Below are positions 1 through 5,573 of a DNA stretch of 8,725 nt, one piece after another. Each line of letters starts with the position of its first letter. The stretch's first letter is position 1. The translations under genes and the position numbers were made by a program. The stretch covers positions 1 to 8,725 of the forward strand of contig JAZDMW010000057.1 in assembly GCA_043800545.1 (NCBI GenBank), read 5' to 3'. Below the pieces are notes generated by a model. It did not search any database, was not told where the DNA came from, and was given only the letters and a program-made list of their open reading frames with translations. This DNA comes from 1-14-0-20-39-34 sp043800545 (GTDB lineage Bacteria > Patescibacteriota > Patescibacteriia > Magasanikbacterales > UBA922).

Positions 1-1097
1 TTTTACAAAATTTACAAATAGTAAATAATGTAGCAAATAGTAAAACGAATTTACCGATACTCAATAATATTCTTATTTCTGTTGATGAATCAAAAGTAGA
101 ATTCTTAAGTACGAATCTTGAAATTGGTATAAAAACACAAGTTCGAGCAAAAATAGACGCTCCAGGAAGAATTGCTGTTCCTGGTAAAATGCTTCATGAT
201 TATATAAATTTAGTAACTGACGAAAACATAGAGATATCAACAGCTGGGGAAGAACTGTGTATATCTTGTGATGGATCTGTGACAAAAATGAAAGGAATGG
301 ATGCTGAGGATTATCCAATTATTCCTGATGTTACTGAAGGCACAGCATTTACTCTTCTTGCAGATGTTTTTGCGGTATCACTTTCAAAAACCGTCATTGC
401 CTCATCAAAAAGTGATATTCGACCAGAACTTTCTGGAGTGTTTCTTGGTTTCAACAAAGAAAGGCACCCAGGACTCCTTATGGCAGCAACAGATTCGTAT
501 CGTTTGGCAGAAAGAAAAATGTCTTTACTCCAAGGAGAAGAAACATTGGAATGTATTGTCCCTGCAAGGGCGGTTCAAGAAATTATTCGCCTCTTGTCTT
601 TGGTAAAAGGTGATTTGAAGGAAAATCAGGTGCGACTTTGGGTAAGTGAGAATCAAATTGGAATTCGTTATGATATGTTTGAATTCAGCTCACGACTCGT
701 GAGTGGTAATTATCCAGATTACGCACAAATTATCCCAACACAGTTTAAAACAGATGTAACTCTCCCTGTAGATGTATTTTTGAAGAAAATAAAAGCAGCA
801 AGTCTCTTTACTACGAGTGGAATCAATGCCATCAAATTGGGAATATCCAGTGAAAAACAGGTCATAAATATATCATCATCAAGTACTCAAGTGGGGGAGC
901 ATGCTTCTGTTGTTGAAGCATCTGTCTCTGGAGAAAATAATGAAATTACACTCAATTATAGATATTTATTGGATGGATTGATGAATTTAGATGAAAGCGA
1001 TTCAAAGTTTCTCGTGAATGGGCCTGATTCTCCTTGTATGATACGTTCAAAAAATAAAGAAGACTATTTGTATATTATCATGCCTATTCGTCAATAA
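1..1097 (+). CDS. dnaN: DNA polymerase III beta subunit (sliding clamp), 5'-truncated by the window edge
   Basis: The beta clamp forms a ring around DNA and tethers replicative polymerase and repair enzymes. The reading frame is open from base 3 (bases 1-2 are the end of a split codon) and gives 364 visible residues ending in YIIMPIRQ, the family's usual C-terminus (E. coli YVVMPMRL). The visible start LQNLQIVNNV followed by KTNLPILNNILI matches the family's region beginning near residue 10, so only about 10 codons are missing. Further family landmarks are the ATDSYRLAERKM block in the middle domain and FEFSSRLVSGNYPDY. An internal ATG at 189 is not the start, because clear DnaN sequence precedes it. 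Length fits three clamp domains of roughly 120 residues each. The dnaN promoter lies outside the window. No convincing terminator follows it, so some transcription may run into rpsT, which has its own promoter 26 bp downstream. Confidence 0.96.
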   Translation, partial: LQNLQIVNNVANSKTNLPILNNILISVDESKVEFLSTNLEIGIKTQVRAKIDAPGRIAVPGKMLHDYINLVTDENIEISTAGEELCISCDGSVTKMKGMDAEDYPIIPDVTEGTAFTLLADVFAVSLSKTVIASSKSDIRPELSGVFLGFNKERHPGLLMAATDSYRLAERKMSLLQGEETLECIVPARAVQEIIRLLSLVKGDLKENQVRLWVSENQIGIRYDMFEFSSRLVSGNYPDYAQIIPTQFKTDVTLPVDVFLKKIKAASLFTTSGINAIKLGISSEKQVINISSSSTQVGEHASVVEASVSGENNEITLNYRYLLDGLMNLDESDSKFLVNGPDSPCMIRSKNKEDYLYIIMPIRQ

Positions 1098-1122
1098 AAA
1101 AGTCCTAAGTTAAGAGGAATAC

Positions 1123-1151
1123 TTGACAAAAATTCGGATACCTTGTATACT
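1123..1151 (+). promoter_or_regulatory. Sigma-70 promoter of rpsT
   Basis: TTGACA at 1123-1128 and TATACT at 1146-1151 are separated by exactly 17 bp. The predicted start of transcription is near 1158, giving a leader of about 66 nt before the rpsT ATG. This is one of the strongest promoter matches in the window, as expected for a ribosomal protein gene. Confidence 0.88.
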
Positions 1152-1166
1152 GTTTTTGCTCTCACG

Positions 1167-1198
1167 TTAAAGACTTTCGCTCAAGTAAAGTCGTTTAA
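1167..1198 (+). promoter_or_regulatory. Leader hairpin upstream of rpsT, possible autoregulatory element
   Basis: Bases 1167-1177 (TTAAAGACTTT) pair with 1187-1198 (AAAGTCGTTTAA) to give an 11-bp stem with one bulged G at 1193 and a 9-nt loop. The hairpin lies wholly inside the predicted 5' leader, 25 nt before the start codon. It has no T-run directly after it, so it does not look like a terminator. S20 is known to control its own translation in E. coli; a similar role here is inference. Confidence 0.45.
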
Positions 1199-1223
1199 TG
1201 TATTTTTATAAACAATAAGGATT

Positions 1224-1484
1224 ATGCCAAATCTCCAAAACGCCAAAAAAGCACTTCGTCAAGCAAATAAACGTGCCGAAGAAAATAAGATTGTGAAGAT
1301 TGCAATGAAAAAAGCAATAAAAGAAGTTTCAAAGGCTATTCAAGCTGGAGAAAAGGAAATGAAAGCAAAACTTTCATTAGTACAAAAAAAATTGGATAAA
1401 GCCGCAAAAAAAGGCGTTATCAAAAAAAATACTGCTTCAAGAAAGTTTTCACGATTGGTAAAACAAGCAAATAAAGTAAAGTAA
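1224..1484 (+). CDS. rpsT: 30S ribosomal protein S20
   Basis: S20 is a primary binding protein of the small subunit that contacts 16S rRNA. The 86-residue product has the normal family length and is a very basic, almost entirely helical protein. The N-terminal MPNLQNAKKALRQANKR and the C-terminal signature IKKNTASRKFSRLVK are diagnostic of S20. The ATG at 1224 is the only start compatible with the conserved N-terminus. AAGGA at 1217-1221 could act as a Shine-Dalgarno element but lies only 2 nt from the ATG, much closer than the usual 5-9 nt. The gene stands alone under its own consensus promoter and ends in a compact terminator shared with convergent holA. Expression probably depends on the promoter plus the leader hairpin at 1167-1198. 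Confidence 0.97.
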   Translation: MPNLQNAKKALRQANKRAEENKIVKIAMKKAIKEVSKAIQAGEKEMKAKLSLVQKKLDKAAKKGVIKKNTASRKFSRLVKQANKVK

Positions 1485-1492
1485 ATAAAAAT

Positions 1493-1512
1493 TCCGGGTA
1501 ACCGGATTTTTT
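1493..1512 (+). terminator. Rho-independent terminator between convergent rpsT and holA, probably bidirectional
   Basis: TCCGG (1493-1497) and CCGGA (1502-1506) enclose GTAA, a GNRA-type tetraloop, followed by six T residues (1507-1512). On the opposite strand the same stem is followed by TTTTTATTTAC, so it can also end holA transcription. The T-run runs into the holA stop codon (1511-1513), so the two genes share the element with no spare sequence. Confidence 0.85.
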
Positions 1513-2476
1513 ATTTACTACAGAGTTTTCCTGCAAGAATGTCTACTAACACCTCATCATTTCCACCAGTTTTCAGGTCTTTATCAATTTGTAATAAGTA
1601 TTGGTAAATTTCTTTCAATTCACGATAGGTGAATTTTTTTAAAAGTGGAATCGTTTTTTTAAATACAAAAGGGTGGAGACCGAGTTTTTTGGGAAGGGTT
1701 GAATCCTGCAAATTATATTTTCTCTCTTCTAAATCCTTCATTTCCAGTAAAATTCTCATTTGACGGAGTACCATTGCAAATACATAGTGTGCGTCACGGA
1801 GTTTTGTCTGTTCCCGAATCATTGCAAAAATTTGCTTACTTTTTTTCTCGAGAATAGCATCAACCAGGTTAAAGATATTATCGTCTACCTTTTTTTCGAG
1901 AAAAAGGTTGATATCATCTAGAGTAATAATTTCTGTGTTTTTATAAGCAAGAATTTGAGAAATTATCCCCGCAGTTTTCCACATATCCCCAGTTGTGTTC
2001 TGTGAAAAGTGGATAAGTGCATTTTTTTCTATTTTTCCACCACCTTCAGCAATTTCTTGTTCAATAAATGATTGCAACTGTGGAACAGAAAGAATATCGA
2101 ATTGCTGAGAAAACTTTTCTTTCTTGAGGATTTCAAATAAATCCTTATTTGTTTTGTTGCGAAAGGTGTCAGTATCTTCCCAGAAAATATAGACATTATC
2201 TTCAGGGAGTTTTTTTTCTTGAATACGTTCAATAATATTTTCTTGGAGATTTTTATGTTTTGAAGAAAGAAAGGATTCCAAAACAACCATACGCCTTTCT
2301 GCAAGAAAGGGAACCGCAAGAATATGTTCCAGAAGAGTACCCGGTTCTTCCACCTCACAATTGAGAATACTCACGTTCATACCCGAGGGATCTCTTTCAA
2401 CACGAAACTTTGAAATCATTTTTTTCATTTGTTGCCTACTGCGATAAGTGTCTTTTCCAAAAAGAAAGATAATCAT
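1511..2476 (-). CDS. holA: DNA polymerase III delta subunit (clamp-loader wrench)
   Basis: HolA is the clamp-loader subunit that binds and opens the beta ring. The protein opens with MIIFLFGKDTYRSRQ, the family's N-terminal strand and sensor region. PFLAERRMVVLES follows, at the place of the clamp-binding wedge (E. coli Leu73-Phe74); here the pair reads Phe-Leu. C-terminal landmarks are VDDNIFNLVDAILEKK, the helical YVFAMVLRQMRILLEMK and a final LQIDKDLKTGG, typical of the collar domain. A GTG at 2498-2500 would add eight residues (MLKKQWFY). I prefer the ATG at 2474-2476, giving 321 residues, because the conserved fold starts there and the predicted transcript begins at about 2498. No Shine-Dalgarno is visible before it. 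The gene is convergent with rpsT and lies close to dnaN, the gene of its binding partner, though not in an operon with it. Confidence 0.93.
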   Translation of the reverse strand: MIIFLFGKDTYRSRQQMKKMISKFRVERDPSGMNVSILNCEVEEPGTLLEHILAVPFLAERRMVVLESFLSSKHKNLQENIIERIQEKKLPEDNVYIFWEDTDTFRNKTNKDLFEILKKEKFSQQFDILSVPQLQSFIEQEIAEGGGKIEKNALIHFSQNTTGDMWKTAGIISQILAYKNTEIITLDDINLFLEKKVDDNIFNLVDAILEKKSKQIFAMIREQTKLRDAHYVFAMVLRQMRILLEMKDLEERKYNLQDSTLPKKLGLHPFVFKKTIPLLKKFTYRELKEIYQYLLQIDKDLKTGGNDEVLVDILAGKLCSK

Positions 2477-2504
2477 ATAAAACCATTGTTTTTTAAGCAC
2501 ACGT

Positions 2505-2532
2505 ATTGTAGCAGAGAAAAGAAAAAAGACAA
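2505..2532 (-). promoter_or_regulatory. Promoter of holA
   Basis: On the minus strand, TTGTCT (2532-2527) and TACAAT (2510-2505) are spaced 16 bp apart. The predicted transcription start is near 2498, about 22 nt before the preferred ATG. The -35 overlaps that of the divergent antiporter promoter on the other strand. Confidence 0.6.
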
Positions 2533-2554
2533 GTGGATGAAATTTTGGTATAAT
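2526..2554 (+). promoter_or_regulatory. Extended -10 promoter of the antiporter gene
   Basis: TATAAT at 2549-2554 is preceded by TG one base away (2546-2547), an extended -10. AAGACA at 2526-2531 is a 4/6 match to the -35, with 17-bp spacing. Predicted start near 2561, giving a leader of about 23 nt. Confidence 0.68.
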
Positions 2555-2583
2555 ACATACACAAATATATCTAAAAAAGAAAA

Positions 2584-4272
2584 ATGAATAATATTTTTTT
2601 CCAAGTGAGTGTCCTCCTTGGAATAATTGTCAGTATTGCAGCCGTGGTTCGATTTATGAGACAGCCTCTGCTTGTTGCATATATCATCGCAGGAATCGTA
2701 GCAGGTCCTCTTTTTTTGAATTTGTTAAATGGTGATAAACAAATGTTTCAGGCATTCGCAGAGTTTGGGGTTGTTCTTCTCTTGTTTGTTGTTGGTCTTA
2801 GCTTAAATGTAGAACACATAAAAAGGATTGGAAAAACTTCAGTGATAATTGGGCTCATACAAGTATTGAGTACCTGTATGTTTGGCACACTTCTTTTACA
2901 ATTTTTTCATATTTCACTTGTTTCTGCTTTGTATATCTCAATGGCAATTACATTTTCGAGTACGGTTATTATTGTGAAACTGTTGGGAGAAAAAAAAGAT
3001 ACTACGACCGTATATGGAAGGCATGTGCTTGGTCTTATGGTCATACAAGATATTATTGCTATTCTTGTGATGGTGGTTTTGGATCAATTTGGTACAGGAA
3101 AAGAAATAGTTCCCCTTATAAATATCTTTGTTATAAAAATCATCCTTATTTTGGCAATGGTCTTTTTTTCTGCGAGATATGTTTTGCCTTTTATTTTAGA
3201 TAGAGTAGCAAAATCAAGTGAATTTCTCTTTATTTTTACTATAGCATGGTGTTTTGGAATGGCAAGCTTTTTATATTGGCTTGGATTTTCTCTTGAGGTA
3301 GGTGCCATAATTGCAGGACTTACGTTAGGATCATCTCCCTATGAACCAGAAATAGCAAGTCGTATACGACCACTTCGGGATTTTTTCATTGTCATTTTCT
3401 TTGTTATTCTTGGAAGTGAAATGGGATTTGCAAAAGTAAATGAAATACTTATTCCTGCTATCGCAATTATTGTTTTTGTATTAATTATCAAGCCATTTAT
3501 TTTGTACCGGCTTTTCCGTTTTATGAAATTTACCAGGAGAAACGCATTTCTTTCTGGAATTACCACAGCGCAAGTAAGTGAGTTTGGTTTTATTTTGTTA
3601 TTTACAGGACAAAGACTCGGTCATATTGATGGTTTTGAAATCCAAACATTCACTCTTGTGGCATTAACCACAATCATTATTTCTTCATACCTCATTACGT
3701 ATAACGAACAAATATATAAAATGTGTATTCCAATTTTAAATATATTTGGGAAAGACAGGCATGTACAAAGAGAAGAAAGAGCAGAAAAATATGATGCACT
3801 CGTTTTTGGTTATCATAGAATGGGTTGGAAGGTCTGTGAAGCATTGGAAAAGACAAAAATGAAATATGCTGTTGTGGATTTTGATCCAAATGTATTATCT
3901 AAATTAAAAAGAAAAGGAATAGACTCATTTTTTGGGGATGCTGCTGATGTAGAGTTCTTATCTTCTATTCCTTTTGATAAAACAAAACTTATCATCCTCA
4001 CCATTCCTGCTGTGGACGATCAGGTGACTCTTATAGAGCATGTGAGGAATATATCGAAGAAGGTCCATATCATTGCAAATGTATACGAAATTGAAGGCCT
4101 AGGAGAGTTGTACAAGGCAGGTGCAGATTATGTAATGATGCCTCATTTCCTTGGCGGAAATTGGATTGCTAAGATAATTCTCGATGAGCCACTCACAAAG
4201 ACAACAATGAAAACATTGAAGAATTTACAGGACGAAGAAATGAAATTACGTTTTCAGTCAGAAATAAACTAA
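2584..4272 (+). CDS. Kef-type CPA2 cation/proton antiporter with C-terminal RCK_N (TrkA-N) domain
   Basis: This is an inner-membrane antiporter expected to exchange K+ or Na+ for H+, gated by a cytosolic nucleotide-binding domain. Residues 1-385 hold about 12 hydrophobic segments. Family marks include RQPLLVAYIIAGIVAGP (26-42), FGVVLLLFVVGL, TFSSTVIIVKLLGE (123-136), VIQDIIAI (153-160) with the Gln155-Asp156 pair of Kef proteins in the ion-binding helix, and EVGAIIAGLTLGSS (238-251). Residues 403-530 form a Rossmann-like RCK_N domain with VFGYHRMGWKV (407-417), VVDFDP (440-445) and GDAADVEFL (451-459). The glycine motif reads G-Y-H-R-M-G, so its central glycine is replaced by His411. No RCK_C domain follows; the protein ends about 30 residues later. 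At 562 residues it is a usual size for KefB/KefC relatives. The substrate cannot be decided from sequence. No terminator is visible before the tRNA promoter. Confidence 0.92.
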   Translation: MNNIFFQVSVLLGIIVSIAAVVRFMRQPLLVAYIIAGIVAGPLFLNLLNGDKQMFQAFAEFGVVLLLFVVGLSLNVEHIKRIGKTSVIIGLIQVLSTCMFGTLLLQFFHISLVSALYISMAITFSSTVIIVKLLGEKKDTTTVYGRHVLGLMVIQDIIAILVMVVLDQFGTGKEIVPLINIFVIKIILILAMVFFSARYVLPFILDRVAKSSEFLFIFTIAWCFGMASFLYWLGFSLEVGAIIAGLTLGSSPYEPEIASRIRPLRDFFIVIFFVILGSEMGFAKVNEILIPAIAIIVFVLIIKPFILYRLFRFMKFTRRNAFLSGITTAQVSEFGFILLFTGQRLGHIDGFEIQTFTLVALTTIIISSYLITYNEQIYKMCIPILNIFGKDRHVQREERAEKYDALVFGYHRMGWKVCEALEKTKMKYAVVDFDPNVLSKLKRKGIDSFFGDAADVEFLSSIPFDKTKLIILTIPAVDDQVTLIEHVRNISKKVHIIANVYEIEGLGELYKAGADYVMMPHFLGGNWIAKIILDEPLTKTTMKTLKNLQDEEMKLRFQSEIN

Positions 4273-4296
4273 GGTGTGGATAGTTTTACAAATCTA

Positions 4297-4325
4297 TTGA
4301 CAATGTTTTCTAAATATTGTATATT
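4297..4325 (+). promoter_or_regulatory. Promoter of the tRNA cluster
   Basis: TTGACA (4297-4302) and TATATT (4320-4325) are 17 bp apart. The predicted transcription start is near 4332, only about 6 nt before the first base of tRNA-Ala, so little 5' trimming would be needed. Confidence 0.87.
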
Positions 4326-4337
4326 ATTACCTGTTAT

Positions 4338-4413
4338 GGGCCAGTAGCTCATCTGGTAGAGCATCGCCTTTGCACGGCGGGGGTGGCGGGTTCGAGTCCT
4401 GTCTGGTCCACCA
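4338..4413 (+). tRNA. tRNA-Ala (anticodon TGC), CCA encoded
   Basis: All four arms fold. The acceptor GGGCCAG pairs with CTGGTCC and contains G3:U70, the main alanine identity element. The anticodon stem TCGCC/GGCGG encloses TTTGCAC with TGC at positions 34-36. The T-loop is TTCGAGT. The 3' end ACCA is encoded in the DNA. TGC can read all GCN codons with a modified U34. Confidence 0.97.
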
Positions 4414-4426
4414 TAACAACATTAGG

Positions 4427-4451
4427 CCTCGCCATATTGTGGCGAGGTTTT
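4427..4451 (+). terminator. Terminator-like hairpin between tRNA-Ala and tRNA-Phe
   Basis: CCTCGCC (4427-4433) pairs perfectly with GGCGAGG (4441-4447) around a 7-nt loop and is followed by TTTTCT. The stem is GC-rich and strong; the T-run is short. It sits inside the tRNA cluster with no clear promoter after it, so it may give partial termination or act as a processing signal rather than a full stop. Confidence 0.62.
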
Positions 4452-4455
4452 CTAA

Positions 4456-4527
4456 GCCGAGGTAGCTCAGTGGTAGAGCAGAGGACTGAAAATCCTCGTG
4501 TCGGCAGTTCAATCCTGCCCCTCGGCA
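4456..4527 (+). tRNA. tRNA-Phe (anticodon GAA), CCA not encoded
   Basis: The acceptor GCCGAGG/CCTCGGC is a perfect 7-bp stem. D-stem GCTC/GAGC and anticodon stem GAGGA/TCCTC enclose CTGAAAA with GAA at 34-36. T-arm is GGCAG/CTGCC with loop TTCAATC. The D-loop is short (7 nt). Discriminator A73 is followed by CGT, so CCA must be added by a nucleotidyltransferase. Confidence 0.96.
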
Positions 4528-4532
4528 CGTAT

Positions 4533-4606
4533 CGGGTTGTAGCTCAGTTGGCTAGAGCGCATGGTTTGGGACCATGAGGCCGTGGGTTCAAGTCCCACCT
4601 GCCCGA
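4533..4606 (+). tRNA. tRNA-Pro (anticodon TGG), CCA not encoded, mismatch in the acceptor stem
   Basis: The anticodon stem CATGG/CCATG encloses TTTGGGA with TGG at 34-36. C1:G72 and A73 are typical of bacterial tRNA-Pro. T-arm GTGGG/CCCAC with loop TTCAAGT is perfect. The acceptor CGGGTTG/CTGCCCG has a T6-T67 mismatch next to a T5:G68 wobble. A73 is followed by CAG, so CCA is not encoded. It starts five bases after tRNA-Phe ends and must share its transcript. Confidence 0.95.
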
Positions 4607-4622
4607 CAGAAAAAACAAAAAA

Positions 4623-4650
4623 ACTCTATCAACTATGATAGAGTTTTTTT
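4623..4650 (+). terminator. Strong terminator after the tRNA cluster, probably bidirectional
   Basis: ACTCTATCA (4623-4631) pairs perfectly with TGATAGAGT (4636-4644) around ACTA and is followed by further T residues to 4650. The stem can extend because a run of A precedes it. On the minus strand the hairpin is followed by a T-rich run as well, so it can also end transcription of the convergent sigma-factor gene. Confidence 0.92.
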
Positions 4651-4691
4651 ATTCCTCAATGACTTCCTATAAAAGAAAATAATAGTTGGAA

Positions 4692-4726
4692 GCAGAACGT
4701 ATGACGTATTTCAGGATACGTTCTGC
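4692..4726 (-). repeat. Perfect 11-bp inverted repeat downstream of the sigma-factor gene
   Basis: GCAGAACGTAT (4692-4702) and ATACGTTCTGC (4716-4726) are perfect reverse complements around a 13-nt loop. The loop holds a second copy of ACGTAT (4704-4709), which could pair instead with ATACGT (4716-4721) to form a smaller competing hairpin. On the minus strand it lies in the 3' untranslated part of the sigma gene, 13 bp after the stop. The sequence after it is only loosely T-rich, so it is not a standard terminator. Function unknown; a stabilising 3' structure or protein-binding palindrome is possible. Confidence 0.6.
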
Positions 4727-4739
4727 AAGGTGGTGGGGA

Positions 4740-5531
4740 TTACTCCGGCTCATCGTCCCAGATGGGGGATTCACGGAGTTTTTGAAGGGCCTTCTCTTTG
4801 ATTTGGCGAACTCTCTCTCTTGATATCTTGAGACGATCACCAATTTGTAGGAGGGTTTCTTCTGGTTCTCCGTCCAGACCGAACAAGCGAACAATAATCT
4901 CTCTTGAGCGAGGATCGAGGATGGTGAGGATTTGTTCAACATCAATCCTGTCACCGGAGGATTCTTGGTTGCCCCAAGATTGTGGCGTAATCAGTATGTC
5001 GAATATATCGAAGTCATCATCACAATCAGGGTGAGACTTCGGAGTGACATTCCCACGACGAGTTGCGTAGGCCTCTTTTACCCTTGTAGCAGCCGTTGGA
5101 GTAAAACCAGCTACCATGATGACTTCATCAAACTCCGGCAGACGGCCGAGAGTTCTTGTGAGACCTTGTTCAGCCCTGTGATATCGTTGGATTTCTTTCC
5201 ATGCACTCTTTGGGACCCTAACGGTACCCGATTTCATGAGTGCCAGATAGAGAGCAGATCTGACACACCCACAGGCATACGTGGAAAATTTGAATCCGAG
5301 TGCTGGATTAAAGCCTTGTACTGCCCTCAAGAATCCCATATGGACAATTTGTCTCAAGTCGGCCTGTTCGATGGATTTATCACAACCGAACAGGCCTCGG
5401 TATTGTGATTTTCCCAAAAGCCAAGAAACAAGGTCTTGGTTTTCTCTGACAAACCCCTCGAGATCCGTTGTCCCATTAGGCATTACCATTCCACTCGTGA
5501 ACCGCTTCATGCTTGTTTGTTGTTGCGTCAT
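4740..5531 (-). CDS. Sigma-70 family RNA polymerase sigma factor, divergent region 2
   Basis: Sigma factors bind core RNA polymerase and select promoters. Region 2 lies at about 23-112, with DLRQIVHMGFLRAVQGFNP and GFKFSTYACGCVRSALYLAL. Region 3 is at about 112-156 (LTRTLGRLPEFDEVI) and region 4 at 205-255. There, LDPRSREIIVRLFGLDGEPEE leads into the helix-turn-helix LKISRERVRQIKEKALQKL that reads the -35. At 263 residues it lacks regions 1.1 and the non-conserved insert, so it is an alternative factor, though region 4 is close to the housekeeping type. Where housekeeping sigma has Tyr-Ala-Thr-Trp-Trp-Ile-Arg-Gln, this protein has Tyr-Ala-Cys-Gly-Cys-Val-Arg-Ser. Both melting tryptophans and the Gln that reads position -12 are therefore replaced. 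GC is about 50-53% in sampled lines, well above neighbouring genes. The ATG at 5531 is supported by a G-rich SD. Regulon unknown; phage or plasmid origin is possible. Confidence 0.9.
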   Translation of the reverse strand: MTQQQTSMKRFTSGMVMPNGTTDLEGFVRENQDLVSWLLGKSQYRGLFGCDKSIEQADLRQIVHMGFLRAVQGFNPALGFKFSTYACGCVRSALYLALMKSGTVRVPKSAWKEIQRYHRAEQGLTRTLGRLPEFDEVIMVAGFTPTAATRVKEAYATRRGNVTPKSHPDCDDDFDIFDILITPQSWGNQESSGDRIDVEQILTILDPRSREIIVRLFGLDGEPEETLLQIGDRLKISRERVRQIKEKALQKLRESPIWDDEPE

Positions 5532-5538
5532 CTTCTTG

Positions 5539-5546
5539 CCCCCCTT
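5539..5546 (-). promoter_or_regulatory. G-rich ribosome binding site of the sigma-factor gene
   Basis: On the minus strand AAGGGGGG ends 7 nt before the ATG at 5531. It can pair with the anti-SD sequence using a G-U wobble. It is the only well-placed SD in the window and fixes the start of the sigma gene. Confidence 0.7.
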
Positions 5547-5573
5547 CGTAAATTGGAAAAGAACGAATAATGT

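Noticed and set aside
15..44. Direct repeat of CAAATAGTAAA (15-25 and 34-44), 19-bp period.
   Set aside because: It lies inside the dnaN coding frame, the period is not a multiple of three, there are only two copies and the sequence is AT-rich, so chance is the best explanation.
189..1097. dnaN taken as a complete 302-residue gene starting at ATG 189.
   Set aside because: The same frame is open to the window edge and encodes typical DnaN N-terminal sequence, including KTNLPILNNILI, so the gene is cut by the window rather than short.
4317..4577. Open frame of 86 residues on the plus strand.
   Set aside because: It runs through the three tRNA genes, and its translation is the well-known false peptide produced by reading tRNA sequence.
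4607..4739. Integration (att) site scar at the tRNA-Pro 3' end, suggested by the GC-rich sigma gene next door.
   Set aside because: I found no repeat of the tRNA-Pro 3' end further along the window and no integrase or other mobile gene.
4932..5408. Open frame of 158 residues on the plus strand, antisense to the sigma gene.
   Set aside because: The opposite strand encodes a clear sigma-70 factor. The frame has no recognisable motif, promoter or SD and is favoured by the higher GC of this gene.
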